Assembly: GCA_030427085.1 (NCBI GenBank)
Contig: JAUHXH010000002.1
Span: 434,001-498,000 of the forward strand
Origin: Gammaproteobacteria bacterium
GTDB taxonomy: Bacteria > Pseudomonadota > Gammaproteobacteria > Pseudomonadales > Halieaceae
DNA: 64,000 nucleotides
Reading direction: 5' to 3'
This document shows, one piece after another, positions 8,100 through 15,958 of this stretch. The notes below the pieces were generated by a model. That model was not told the DNA's origin. It was given only the letters and a program-made list of their open reading frames with translations, and did no database searches. A program made the position numbers and the translations under genes. Position 1 is the first letter of the stretch. Each line of letters opens with the position of its first letter.

Positions 8100-8117
8100 T
8101 TGTCATATTCTTGTCAT
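8100..8117. promoter_or_regulatory. Pho-box-like tandem repeat (TTGTCAT-N4-TTGTCAT)
   Basis: Two identical TTGTCAT heptamers with an 11-base period, TTGTCATATTCTTGTCAT. They match the E. coli PhoB box CTGTCAT-N4-CTGTCAT except for the first base of each half. The site lies in the 220-base gap between the exported-protein gene (minus strand, start 8044) and the end of marC. Its orientation points along the plus strand, opposite to the nearest gene. Two TGTAACAAA words also occur in the gap, at 8187 and 8220. An OmpR-type regulator other than PhoB is equally possible. Confidence 0.4.
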
Positions 8118-8264
8118 AACAACCTGATAGGCATTGAGCACATGCTAGCCGCAAATTGGCCGCCGCTGCTATCGTGGTCATTGATTTGTAACAAAAAATT
8201 CACATAGGGCGTGACTGGCTGTAACAAATGGCAGCCGCGCCAAGTGGGGTTTTCAGGCGGTGTT

Positions 8265-8897
8265 TTAGCCCGCCAGACCGGGGAGGAGGGAGCCCAGTCC
8301 GGTGGCGGTAAGCTGTACCGCAATGGCCATCAGGATAACCGCTGTAAGGCGTACGATGATCCGGGTACCGATCGGCCCCAGGGTGTTCATGATTGGGGTC
8401 GCAAAGTAGTACATCACGCCACAGGCCGCGCCCACAACCACACTGCAGCCCGACATAACCACCAGATCCAGGGTGGACTGTGCCTGCACGGCATAGGCGG
8501 TGATATAGGCCATGGAGCCCCCGCCGGTGGTGAGGGGGATAGCCAGCGGTACGACCGCGACGATATTCCAGGGGTCGCGCTGGGTCTGGGCCCGTTCGTC
8601 GTGGGGAATTTCCTTGCTCTGCGGCTTCATCATGTCGAAGGCCACCTTCAGCACGATCAACCCACCCGCCACCTGCATGGCCCCGAGGTCGACCTGCAAC
8701 GCGTCGAGGAAGATTTTGCCCAGCCACACAATTACCACCATGAAACAGGTGGCGGCCACGGTGGTGCGCACGGCCATCCGGCGGTGGAATTCTTCCGGGT
8801 AGTCCGCCACCAGGCTCTGGTAGAGAGGTAACAGGGCGAGAGGGTTGAGCATGGCCAGCAAACCGGTGGCGTAATTCAGAAATTCGCTGGTGCCCAT
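8265..8897 (-). CDS. MarC family integral membrane protein
   Basis: 210-residue inner-membrane protein with about six transmembrane helices. The start MGTSEFLNYATGLLAMLNPLALLPLYQSL contains the MarC-family NP(L/I)ALLP signature, and VPLAIPLTTGGGSMAYI is the second conserved half with its P-L-A-I-P-L-x-x-G-P-like turn. MarC was once linked to multiple antibiotic resistance but that role was not upheld; the transported substrate is unknown. It is transcribed away from the carbonic anhydrase gene, with a shared 87-base divergent region. Confidence 0.88.
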   Translation of the reverse strand: MGTSEFLNYATGLLAMLNPLALLPLYQSLVADYPEEFHRRMAVRTTVAATCFMVVIVWLGKIFLDALQVDLGAMQVAGGLIVLKVAFDMMKPQSKEIPHDERAQTQRDPWNIVAVVPLAIPLTTGGGSMAYITAYAVQAQSTLDLVVMSGCSVVVGAACGVMYYFATPIMNTLGPIGTRIIVRLTAVILMAIAVQLTATGLGSLLPGLAG

Positions 8898-8984
8898 CCT
8901 TTGACTTGCCTATCCCGGTTTGTGATTCGCTATAGTACTCCCTGTGCTGTCCACTTGCATGCGAATAACCAGAGGGAAACGGCC

Positions 8985-9608
8985 TTGAAGACCCTGTCAC
9001 ATCTGTTCGACAACAACCGGGAGTGGGCGCGGCAAGTGACCGAAGCCAATCCCGATTTTTTCAATGAACTGGCTAACCAGCAGGCGCCGAGCATATTGTG
9101 GATCGGTTGTTCCGATAGTCGGGTGCCGGCAAACCAGATTGTCGATTTGCCCCCGGGTGAGGTGTTCGTACACCGCAATATCGCCAATGTTGTGGTGCAC
9201 AGCGATCTCAACTGTCTTTCCGTGCTGCAGTACGCGGTAGAAGTGCTCAAGGTTAAACATGTGATCGTTTGCGGCCACTACGGCTGCGGCGGTGTGCGCG
9301 CTTCCATGGACGGCCAGGATCACGGTCTGATCGACAACTGGCTACGGCACATTGCGGATGTGCGGCGCTTTCACCGCGACGAGTTGGAAGGCATGGATTT
9401 CGAAGCCGAAGTGGACCGGATGTGCGAGCTCAACGTGTTCGAGCAGGTTCGCAATGTGTGCAATACCAGTATTGTGCGCAATAGCTGGGCTGGGGGCGCT
9501 GAACTGTCGATACACGGCTGGATCTACGATGTGAAGAACGGCATTTTGAAGGACCTCGGCCACTGCTTCACCAGCCGCGAGGAGTTCGATGCCGCTTATC
9601 CGGCGTGA
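8985..9608 (+). CDS. can: Beta-class carbonic anhydrase
   Basis: 207-residue cytoplasmic zinc enzyme that interconverts CO2 and bicarbonate. The zinc and proton-shuttle residues are all present: Cys42 and Asp44 in WIGCSDSR, His98 and Cys101 in VCGHYGCGGV. Arg46 completes the Asp-Arg dyad. Full length matches E. coli Can. The TTG at 8985 (residues LKTLSHLF) is preferred over the upstream frame because it has AGAGGGA nine bases upstream and gives the family N-terminus. Transcription is divergent from marC; a possible promoter is TTGCCT at 8906 with TATAGT at 8931, though the 19-base spacing is long. Confidence 0.92.
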   Translation: MKTLSHLFDNNREWARQVTEANPDFFNELANQQAPSILWIGCSDSRVPANQIVDLPPGEVFVHRNIANVVVHSDLNCLSVLQYAVEVLKVKHVIVCGHYGCGGVRASMDGQDHGLIDNWLRHIADVRRFHRDELEGMDFEAEVDRMCELNVFEQVRNVCNTSIVRNSWAGGAELSIHGWIYDVKNGILKDLGHCFTSREEFDAAYPA

Positions 9609-9612
9609 TGGG

Positions 9613-9662
9613 CGGGACGCCGGGGCGGCGTCCCGTTGAAGCGGGGCCGGGTAGGCCCCTTC
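9613..9662. terminator. Tandem hairpins between convergent genes
   Basis: Hairpin 1 has a 9-bp stem (9613-9621 with 9627-9635, loop GGGGC). Hairpin 2 has a 6-bp stem GGGGCC/GGCCCC (9643-9648 with 9654-9659). They fill the gap between the carbonic anhydrase gene and the convergent amidohydrolase gene. T-runs are weak, so function as a two-way terminator is probable but not certain. Confidence 0.55.
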
Positions 9663-9666
9663 AGCC

Positions 9667-10971
9667 CTACTGCTTGAATACCTTACCGCCCTTCATCACG
9701 AAGTCCACGTCCAGCAGCTCTTCGATGTTGTCCAGCGGTGAGCCATTAGTGGCGATGATGTCGGCGTGCTTGCCCACTTCCAGGGTGCCCAGTGAGTCGC
9801 TCATGTCGATCAGGTCTGCCGCGTTGACGGTGGCGCTGACGATAATCGCCATTTCGCTCATGCCGGCCTGATGCATCAGCACGGCTTCCTGGGCATTGAT
9901 GCCGTGCTTCGACACACCGCTGTCGGTACCGAAGGCCACTTTCACGCCGGCCTTGTGGGCGGTTTCGAAATTACCCTGCATGTCTGCGCCCACACGGCGG
10001 GCCTTTTCCTTGATGGCATCACTCATGAAGTCCGCGTTGTCCGCCATCTTGGCTACGGTGTCACCGGCCAGCAGGGTGGGTACCAGGTAGGCGCCGGTTT
10101 TTTTAAACAGGGCGATGGCTTTCTTGTCGGTGTAGGTGCCGTGTTCGATGCTGTCTACACCCGCCTCCAGTGCGGCGATAATGCCGTCTGCCTGGTGGGC
10201 GTGGCTGGCGACCTTGCGCCCCATGCGTTTGGCGGCGCGCACCACCTCGGTGAGTTCGTCCGCTTCCATTTGCTGGCCGGTACCGGTGGCGCGGTCGGTG
10301 AGGACACCGCCGGTGGAGGTGATTTTGATCAGGTCGGCGCCGTATTTGATCGCATTGCGGGTAGCGCGGCGGCAGTCGTAGGGGCCATCGCAGATGGACT
10401 CGTCGGTGTACATGGCCATCAGGTCCGGCTTCATGCCGCTAACGTCGGCGTGGCCGCCGGTAATCCCTACTCCGCCCGCAGCGATGATACGCGGCCCGTC
10501 GATCCAGCCATTGTTGATACCGTCGCGCAGGGCGTACATTTCCTGGCCACTGGAACCCGCGTCACGCACGGTGGTAAAGCCGGCCATCAGCGTCCGCATG
10601 GCATACATCTCGGATTTCACCTGCTTTAACTGGCTGGACATCTTCAGGTCTTCGCTGTCGTTGTGTGGGCCCAGTTCCCCCTGCAGGTGAACGTGCATGT
10701 CCATCAGGCCGGGCAGCACGAAGCTGTCTTTCAGGTCGACCAGGGTGGCATCGCCGGCAATCTGTGCCGGGTCGAGGTAGCCCGCACTCACTTGCGTGAT
10801 ACGGCCGTCGGTGATTACCACGGTCTGCTCACTCAGTGGTGCTTTGCCGGGTACTGCCAGCAATTGCCCGGCGTGGATAACTTGCGTGTCGGCTTGCGCC
10901 AATGCTGCTACACCCAGGCTCAGGGCGGCGGTGAGGAGGGTGGCTTTTTTGTTCTGGAGTGGTGCTGGCAT
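9667..10971 (-). CDS. Exported metal-dependent amidohydrolase
   Basis: 434-residue member of the amidohydrolase superfamily (imidazolonepropionase/Xaa-Pro dipeptidase-like branch). A signal peptide runs to about residue 28 (LSLGVAALAQA), so the enzyme works in the periplasm or outside. Metal ligands are visible: His93 and His95 in DMHVHLQG, the likely carboxylated lysine in GADLIKITSTGG, histidines in KVASHAHQADG and DSIEHGTYTD, and the aspartate in VAFGTDSGVSKHG. The ATG at 10971 has AGGGA upstream. Relatives hydrolyse N-acyl amino acids, X-Pro dipeptides or amide-linked toxins; substrate here is not known. It stands alone, converging on the carbonic anhydrase gene. Confidence 0.86.
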   Translation of the reverse strand: MPAPLQNKKATLLTAALSLGVAALAQADTQVIHAGQLLAVPGKAPLSEQTVVITDGRITQVSAGYLDPAQIAGDATLVDLKDSFVLPGLMDMHVHLQGELGPHNDSEDLKMSSQLKQVKSEMYAMRTLMAGFTTVRDAGSSGQEMYALRDGINNGWIDGPRIIAAGGVGITGGHADVSGMKPDLMAMYTDESICDGPYDCRRATRNAIKYGADLIKITSTGGVLTDRATGTGQQMEADELTEVVRAAKRMGRKVASHAHQADGIIAALEAGVDSIEHGTYTDKKAIALFKKTGAYLVPTLLAGDTVAKMADNADFMSDAIKEKARRVGADMQGNFETAHKAGVKVAFGTDSGVSKHGINAQEAVLMHQAGMSEMAIIVSATVNAADLIDMSDSLGTLEVGKHADIIATNGSPLDNIEELLDVDFVMKGGKVFKQ

Positions 10972-11054
10972 AAATGTTCCCTGTGGTGGGCTTGTGAGTG
11001 GGTGGGGGCAGCATAGGCGGGGCTGCGTGGCGCTGTCAAAATGCTTTGGTCGAT

Positions 11055-12482
11055 TCAGGCAAACACGCCGTGAATAAACCAGCTGCGGGCCCGGCGGTCC
11101 CGAAAAATCCAGTAAAACTCGCCACTGCGGCCCTCGGCGATGTAGTAGTCGCGACTGACCGGTTGGTGCCACCAGTTGTCTTCGATGCGCTCCGGGCCGT
11201 AGCGCAATTCCAGTCGGCCCTGCCAGAACAGTCGCGCGCCGTTCTGTCGCAGGGGTTTCGGCTGATCCATTAACCAGAACGGGCGCTGGGCGCAGTGGCC
11301 CAGTGGGCCCGGGTCCCAGACTGGCGGTTCGTCACAGCCGCGCCACAGGGCGTCTTCGGGCACATGTTCATCGCGGCAGCCGACCCGGTGGATGGCTTGC
11401 AATCCGAGCCGGTTGCGCAGGCGGTCGAGCAGGCTGCCCATCGGTTCGCGCTGGTTGCCGGGGCTGAACAGATCCAGACTGGGCAACTCCCCGCTGCGCA
11501 GCTGGTCGCAGTGTAGGCCCAGGCCTTCCACCGGCGTTTCCATTTGCAGTTGTTCCAGGCGGATGGCCGTTAGCCGGTACCAGTCCTGCCAGTCGCTGTG
11601 ACTGTGGGTGGAGCGCACCAGCAGGTCGCGCACTTTGCTGTCGATACCGATTAACTGCCAGCGGATCTCGCCGGTTTGCAACTGGGTGTTGCGCAGGAAG
11701 CGGCACAGGGTTTTCAGCAGCAACTGGATGGCCGGGACCAGTTCGCTGTTGGCCCGCACTTCGTAGCCGAACCAGTATTGGTCGCTGAAGGTGGCTGGGG
11801 GCTGGAAGTCGGCTTGCCGGTCATCGGCGTCACCCAGCACCTGGGCCAGAAAGTGGCTGAATTCCTTGCCACAGCGCCGGGCCAGCGCGGCCGGGGGCAG
11901 GTTGAGCAGATCCCCCAGGTGGTGCAGGCCGGCGCGGCGCAGGGCGTTAACCTGGCGGGGGAAATCATCCAGCAGGTCCAGTGGCAAGGGCGCGAGTTGC
12001 CGTTGCAGTGCGGCGCGGTCACTGGCGGGGGAGCAGTCCTCGTCGCTGAAGGACAGCAACCAGGCCGCGCGGGGGGTGGGGGCAAGCCCCTGGCAGGCCG
12101 TGTAGCCGCGGGAGGACAGGCCGCGGCGGACATTGTCCAGCAGGGCCGTAAGCCCCTGGTGCAGGCTCAGGCAACTGCCTACTTCCAGTAGCAGGCAGTC
12201 CTCGCGAAAGCTGTGCAGGGTAGGGGAGATGCCGTAGGCCCAGCAACATAGCTGTTGCAGCGTGCGTTGTTCCGCTGCCGGATCGCGTTCCAGCAGGCGC
12301 AACTCCGGCGCCAGTGCGCGGCAGGTGGCGGTGCCCATGCCGGGCTGAATGCCTGCCTGCAGGGCGCTGTCGCTGGCGCGCAGTACCCGCTGCTGCGCCA
12401 GCACCGCTACCGCCTGGTGGGGGTCGTGTTGCAGGCATTCCAGTGGCAATTGCTCGAAGCGCAGGCACAGCCACAGGCTCAC
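11055..12482 (-). CDS. imuB: ImuB, catalytically inactive Y-family polymerase-like mutasome protein
   Basis: 475-residue DNA polymerase Y-family homologue. The N-terminus MSLWLCLRFEQLPLECL lacks the D-M-D metal triad of true Pol IV/V, and the region ISPTLHSFREDCLLLEV lacks the S-x-D-E-A-Y-L-D acidic pair, as expected for ImuB. ImuB is the scaffold that bridges ImuA, the beta clamp and the error-prone DnaE2 during SOS mutagenesis. The fingers/little-finger part (GDLLNLPPAALARRCGKEF) resembles the helix-hairpin-helix region. A GTG start at 12482 has GAGG upstream. A LexA box lies 68 bases upstream. imuA is almost 10 kb away and dnaE2 is not in the window, which is unlike the usual imuA-imuB-dnaE2 operon. 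Confidence 0.88.
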   Translation of the reverse strand: MSLWLCLRFEQLPLECLQHDPHQAVAVLAQQRVLRASDSALQAGIQPGMGTATCRALAPELRLLERDPAAEQRTLQQLCCWAYGISPTLHSFREDCLLLEVGSCLSLHQGLTALLDNVRRGLSSRGYTACQGLAPTPRAAWLLSFSDEDCSPASDRAALQRQLAPLPLDLLDDFPRQVNALRRAGLHHLGDLLNLPPAALARRCGKEFSHFLAQVLGDADDRQADFQPPATFSDQYWFGYEVRANSELVPAIQLLLKTLCRFLRNTQLQTGEIRWQLIGIDSKVRDLLVRSTHSHSDWQDWYRLTAIRLEQLQMETPVEGLGLHCDQLRSGELPSLDLFSPGNQREPMGSLLDRLRNRLGLQAIHRVGCRDEHVPEDALWRGCDEPPVWDPGPLGHCAQRPFWLMDQPKPLRQNGARLFWQGRLELRYGPERIEDNWWHQPVSRDYYIAEGRSGEFYWIFRDRRARSWFIHGVFA

Positions 12483-12549
12483 GGTGAACCTCGCTGATCG
12501 CAGGCAGCACCAGAATGGCGTGGGGACACTACGCCCAGCTTAACAAAAT

Positions 12550-12569
12550 AACTGTACATATATACAGTA
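12550..12569. promoter_or_regulatory. LexA box upstream of imuB
   Basis: AACTGTACATATATACAGTA matches the gammaproteobacterial SOS box TACTGTATATATATACAGTA with CTG-N10-CAG intact. It is 68 bases before the imuB start. It also lies in the divergent region of the DUF885 lipoprotein gene at 12761, but is nearly 200 bases from that gene. The rest of this 278-base gap shows no clear feature. Confidence 0.88.
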
Positions 12570-12760
12570 TTTGTCATCTGGCCGGGCCTGTCCAGTGGAT
12601 AAAGCCCGGGCATTAGGTCATCATGCCCCGCTTCGGACGGCACACGGGAACACCTGCCCGGGGGCCGTCCTGCGCTGAAAACGGCAGCGGATTACCCCCG
12701 ACTGCCGAGTCGAACGGTCCGGCCCAACCGGCTGGCCCGCCAAAACATAGAGAGGACGAT

Positions 12761-14629
12761 GTGAATACCCGACTGATCCCCCTGGCACTGAGTGTGTCAC
12801 TACTGGCCCTGACGGGCTGCTCCCGCTCCGGCGACGCGCCCGAGGAGAGCGCGGCCGCGGCGGTACCGGCTGACACGGCCCCTGCGGCTGCCGCCGAGGC
12901 CAAGCCCGATGTTTCGGCCTACTTTGCCACCTTCCTGGCGGAAAATTACAAAGTGGACATGGCTCGATTCCCCATGTCAGCCAGCTATCGCGGCCTGAAA
13001 ACCAACCCCGGCAAGTGGAACCCTGCGTCTGAAGCGTTCCGGGAAGAAACTCGCGCCATCAACGACTCGCGCCTGACGCAGCTGATGGAAATTGACCGGG
13101 CGTCGCTGCCGGCCCCGCAGCAGTTGTCCTGGGATCTGTACCAAAGCGATCTGCAGCGAACCATTGCCAGCGATGAGTATCGTCACCACAAGTACGTGAT
13201 TCACCAGTTCCGCGGGCCGCACACAATGGTGCCCAGCAGTCTGATCAGCATTCAGTCGGTCAAGTCGGCCGAGGAAGCCGGGGACTACATCAGCCGTATT
13301 GAGGATACCTCGACCTATTTCGACCAGGTTATCGAGCAGATGCAGATTCGCACCGAGAAGGGCATGTTCCTGCCGGCCTGGTCCTACCCGCAGATGATTA
13401 CCGCTTCGCGCAACGTCATCACCGGTGCCCCCTATGATGATGGGGCCGATTCCACCATCTGGGCGGACTTCCAGTCGAAAGTGAAGGCGCTGGGCCTGGC
13501 AGCTGACGCCGAGAGCGCGCTGCTGGATAAGGGCCGTAAAGCCCTGACGGAGCAGCTGAAGCCGGCCTACGAGCGCCTGATCGCGGCGATGGAAGCCCAG
13601 GGTGCCAAGGCCAGTATGGATGACGGCGTGTGGAAATTCCCCAATGGCGAAGCCTTCTACGCCGAGCGTTTGCAGTGGTTTACCACCACAGACCTGAGTG
13701 CTGACGAAGTCCACGATATTGGCCTGCGCGAGATGGACCGCATTCACAACGAAATGCGTTCCATTATGGAACAGGTTGAATTTGAGGGCTCCCTGCAGGA
13801 GTTCTTCGAGTTCATGCGTACCGACGAGCAGTTCTACTACCCCAACACTGACGAGGGGCGCGAGGCCTACCTGGCCGAGGCAACCCGCCTGATCGACGTG
13901 ATGCGCGAGCGTCTGCCGGAGCAGTTCGGCCTGTTGCCGAAAGCCGACATGGTAGTGAAGCGGGTTGAACCCTTCCGCGAGCGCTCGGCTGGCAAGGCCT
14001 TCTACCAGGCGCCGCCGCCGGATGGCTCTCGCCCGGGCATCTACTACGCCAACCTTTACAACATGGCGGACATGCCCACCTACCAGATGGAAGCGCTGGC
14101 CTACCACGAGGGTTTGCCAGGTCACCACATGCAGCGCGCGATTTCCGTGGAGTTGGATGGCATTCCCGAGTTCCAGAAATACGCCAGCTTTACCGCGTAT
14201 ACCGAGGGCTGGGGTCTGTACACCGAGCAACTGCCGAAGGAGATGGGCTTCTATGAAGACCCTTATGCCGACTTCGGTCGCCTGGCGATGGAACTGTGGC
14301 GCGCGGCGCGCCTGGTGGTGGATACCGGTATTCACCACAAACGCTGGACCCGCGAGCAGGCCATCGAATACCTGGTGGCGAATACGCCCAACCCGCGCGG
14401 TGACTGTACCAAGGCCATTGAGCGCTACATCGCCATGCCCGGGCAGGCTACTGCCTATTTGATCGGTAAGCTGAAAATCATCGAACTTCGCGAAAAAGCC
14501 CGCGAAGCACTGGGTGACGGCTTCGATATTCGCGCATTCCACGACGAAGTGCTGAAAGATGGGCCAGTGCCTCTGTCCATGCTGGAAGCGAAAATCGACC
14601 GCTACATCGCTTCAGCCGCCGAAAGCTGA
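12761..14629 (+). CDS. DUF885 family lipoprotein, probable metallopeptidase-like
   Basis: 622-residue protein with a lipoprotein signal (TRLIPLALSVSLLALTGC; lipobox LTGC, Cys20), followed by an Ala/Glu/Pro-rich linker to about residue 47. The rest is the all-helical DUF885 domain. Its conserved histidine motif ALAYHEGLPGHHMQRA resembles a zinc-binding HE-x-x-x-H-H site, and ASFTAYTEGWGLYTEQL is the second conserved block, similar to thermolysin- or M32-like gluzincins. Peptidase activity is inferred, not proven for the family. A GTG start at 12761 is preceded by AGAGAGGA. A stem-loop terminator follows. Confidence 0.85.
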   Translation: MNTRLIPLALSVSLLALTGCSRSGDAPEESAAAAVPADTAPAAAAEAKPDVSAYFATFLAENYKVDMARFPMSASYRGLKTNPGKWNPASEAFREETRAINDSRLTQLMEIDRASLPAPQQLSWDLYQSDLQRTIASDEYRHHKYVIHQFRGPHTMVPSSLISIQSVKSAEEAGDYISRIEDTSTYFDQVIEQMQIRTEKGMFLPAWSYPQMITASRNVITGAPYDDGADSTIWADFQSKVKALGLAADAESALLDKGRKALTEQLKPAYERLIAAMEAQGAKASMDDGVWKFPNGEAFYAERLQWFTTTDLSADEVHDIGLREMDRIHNEMRSIMEQVEFEGSLQEFFEFMRTDEQFYYPNTDEGREAYLAEATRLIDVMRERLPEQFGLLPKADMVVKRVEPFRERSAGKAFYQAPPPDGSRPGIYYANLYNMADMPTYQMEALAYHEGLPGHHMQRAISVELDGIPEFQKYASFTAYTEGWGLYTEQLPKEMGFYEDPYADFGRLAMELWRAARLVVDTGIHHKRWTREQAIEYLVANTPNPRGDCTKAIERYIAMPGQATAYLIGKLKIIELREKAREALGDGFDIRAFHDEVLKDGPVPLSMLEAKIDRYIASAAES

Positions 14630-14642
14630 GGTCACGCCTTCC

Positions 14643-14680
14643 CCCGGCGCTGCGTCGATGGCCAGCGCCGGGTTCTCCCT
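14643..14680 (+). terminator. Terminator after the DUF885 lipoprotein gene
   Basis: Perfect 10-bp stem CCCGGCGCTG / CAGCGCCGGG (14643-14652 with 14663-14672), followed by the pyrimidine-rich TTCTCCCT. The T-run is interrupted, so it is good but not ideal. Confidence 0.65.
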
Positions 14681-14706
14681 TCTCTACAGAGCAGTACCCT
14701 GAAAAG

Positions 14707-14731
14707 GTGTCAGGTTTTTTTACAGTTCGGT
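14707..14731 (+). promoter_or_regulatory. Upstream activating site candidate, copy 2 (TGTCA-N7-TTACA)
   Basis: Contains the dyad TGTCAGGTTTTTTTACA at 14708-14724. It corresponds to the copy at 4693-4717 in front of the other PEP-CTERM gene (19 of 25 bases identical). It lies 83 bases upstream of the sigma-54 promoter here, against 71 in the other copy, so the two differ by about one helical turn. This is what an enhancer-binding-protein site would show. The rest of the 226-base gap is AT-rich. Confidence 0.55.
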
Positions 14732-14789
14732 GAAAACTGGCGACTGCTAAATATATTAAGTAGCTGTTTTAATTGGTTTTTATTGTTAT

Positions 14790-14805
14790 TGGCACGGCCA
14801 CTGCA
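14790..14805 (+). promoter_or_regulatory. Sigma-54 promoter for PEP-CTERM gene 2
   Basis: TGGCACGGCCACTGCA matches TGGCACG-N4-TTGCW with a single difference (C for the first T of the -12 element). It ends 50 bases before the ATG at 14856. Confidence 0.8.
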
Positions 14806-14855
14806 TTATTCAGGGTGGAATCAATTTTTCTCTCGACAAGCAGGAGAGCAGTAAC

Positions 14856-15794
14856 ATGAAGAAACTGATACTCGCAGCTGCCCTGGTAACCACCAGTCTG
14901 GTTCCGGCCGCTGCTATGGCAGGCGGGGTGGCTACCTCATACCTGCGCGTTTACGACTTCATCTTCCGTGATGTAACGGGTGGTGGCGACGACGGCGCGC
15001 TGGTTGTGGGCGACGACATCAGCATCCTCGGTGTTGGCAGCGTATCCACCATCCACGGTGACCAGAACGTAGCCGTCATTGGCGGCGCCAACGACAACGA
15101 CAACGCCGCTCAGCCGGTAGGCCTGGGTGCTTTTGACATGCCCGCCCTGTGTGTGGGCAATGCCGCATCCTGTGCCGCTTACACTGAGAACGACTTTACC
15201 GGACACACCCCGGATGGCGCAGATGCAACAACGACCTACGCCCTGGCTGACCTGGGTCTGGTAGGTACTACTGTCGACTTCGGTGGCGGTGCCACGGGTG
15301 CGGATGCAACCACCATGGTTGACCTGAACTCCGTTGGCGAAAACAGCACCTCCGGTGAAAACAACATCACCTTGGGCGGCTTGTTCGTGGCCAACAAGGA
15401 CCTGACTGTAGAACTCGACTACATGATGGACTACTTCTTCCGCACCTTCTTCAGCCCTGATCAAAACGGTGGTGTTTCCTTTGCCACAGGCCAGTGGACT
15501 GTAGAGATCAATAGTAGTGCCGGTCAGGTCTTCTACCACTCAATTTCTTTCAGTGAGTTTGCGGCTGGTGTTGATGGCTTCCGTGCTCCGCCTGCGTTAG
15601 CCGATACTGGTGCTGTATTCGGCTCGGATCTGGAGCGTCAGTTCAATCTGGTGGATGGAACGCTGTACTCCTTCTCCATCTCCCACGAAACCAAGGCTGA
15701 CCTGAACACCGTTCCGGCACCGGGTGTAGTGGCCATGATGGGTCTGGGCCTGCTGGGTCTGGCAGCGATTCGCCGCCGCCGCGCTCGCGCTTAA
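14856..15794 (+). CDS. PEP-CTERM sorting-domain protein 2
   Basis: 312-residue secreted protein. Signal peptide to about residue 22 (VPAAAMA). The body is acidic, Gly/Asp/Thr-rich with predicted strands, and has a cysteine pair (PALCVGNAASCAAY). The C-terminus is a PEP-CTERM-type tail: VPAPGVVAMMGLGLLGLAA followed by an arginine cluster (about 286-312). An exosortase should process it at the inner membrane. The ATG follows CAGGAGAG. It has its own sigma-54 promoter and a strong terminator. The next gene encodes a PrsT-like TPR lipoprotein, which supports membership in an exosortase system. Function of the body is unknown; a surface or matrix role is likely. Confidence 0.88.
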   Translation: MKKLILAAALVTTSLVPAAAMAGGVATSYLRVYDFIFRDVTGGGDDGALVVGDDISILGVGSVSTIHGDQNVAVIGGANDNDNAAQPVGLGAFDMPALCVGNAASCAAYTENDFTGHTPDGADATTTYALADLGLVGTTVDFGGGATGADATTMVDLNSVGENSTSGENNITLGGLFVANKDLTVELDYMMDYFFRTFFSPDQNGGVSFATGQWTVEINSSAGQVFYHSISFSEFAAGVDGFRAPPALADTGAVFGSDLERQFNLVDGTLYSFSISHETKADLNTVPAPGVVAMMGLGLLGLAAIRRRRARA

Positions 15795-15836
15795 GCCTCC
15801 GGCTACATCCCGCCCTTTCGGGGGTGGGATGAACAG

Positions 15837-15869
15837 AAAAACCGCCTGCTTTGTCAGGCGGTTTTTTTT
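15837..15869 (+). terminator. Rho-independent terminator after PEP-CTERM gene 2
   Basis: Stem AAAAACCGCCTG / CAGGCGGTTTTT with loop CTTTGT, ending in a run of eight T. A weaker stem-loop (CATCCC at 15806 with GGGATG at 15826) precedes it. Confidence 0.93.
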
Positions 15870-15958
15870 GTGCGCCGGTTCCGGAATAGGTGGAGAAAAG
15901 CGTGGCAATTCGGTAGTCAGGCGTTAAAGTGGGCCGAAGTCTGTACCGGGTTGAATGG

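Noticed and set aside
8906-8936. TTGCCT / TATAGT promoter candidate for the carbonic anhydrase gene
   Set aside because: The 19-base spacing is longer than usual and the -35 match is modest; mentioned in the gene entry but not called as a separate site.
12977-14542. 521-residue minus-strand open frame opposite the DUF885 gene
   Set aside because: Antisense shadow; composition and lack of family support favour the plus-strand lipoprotein.
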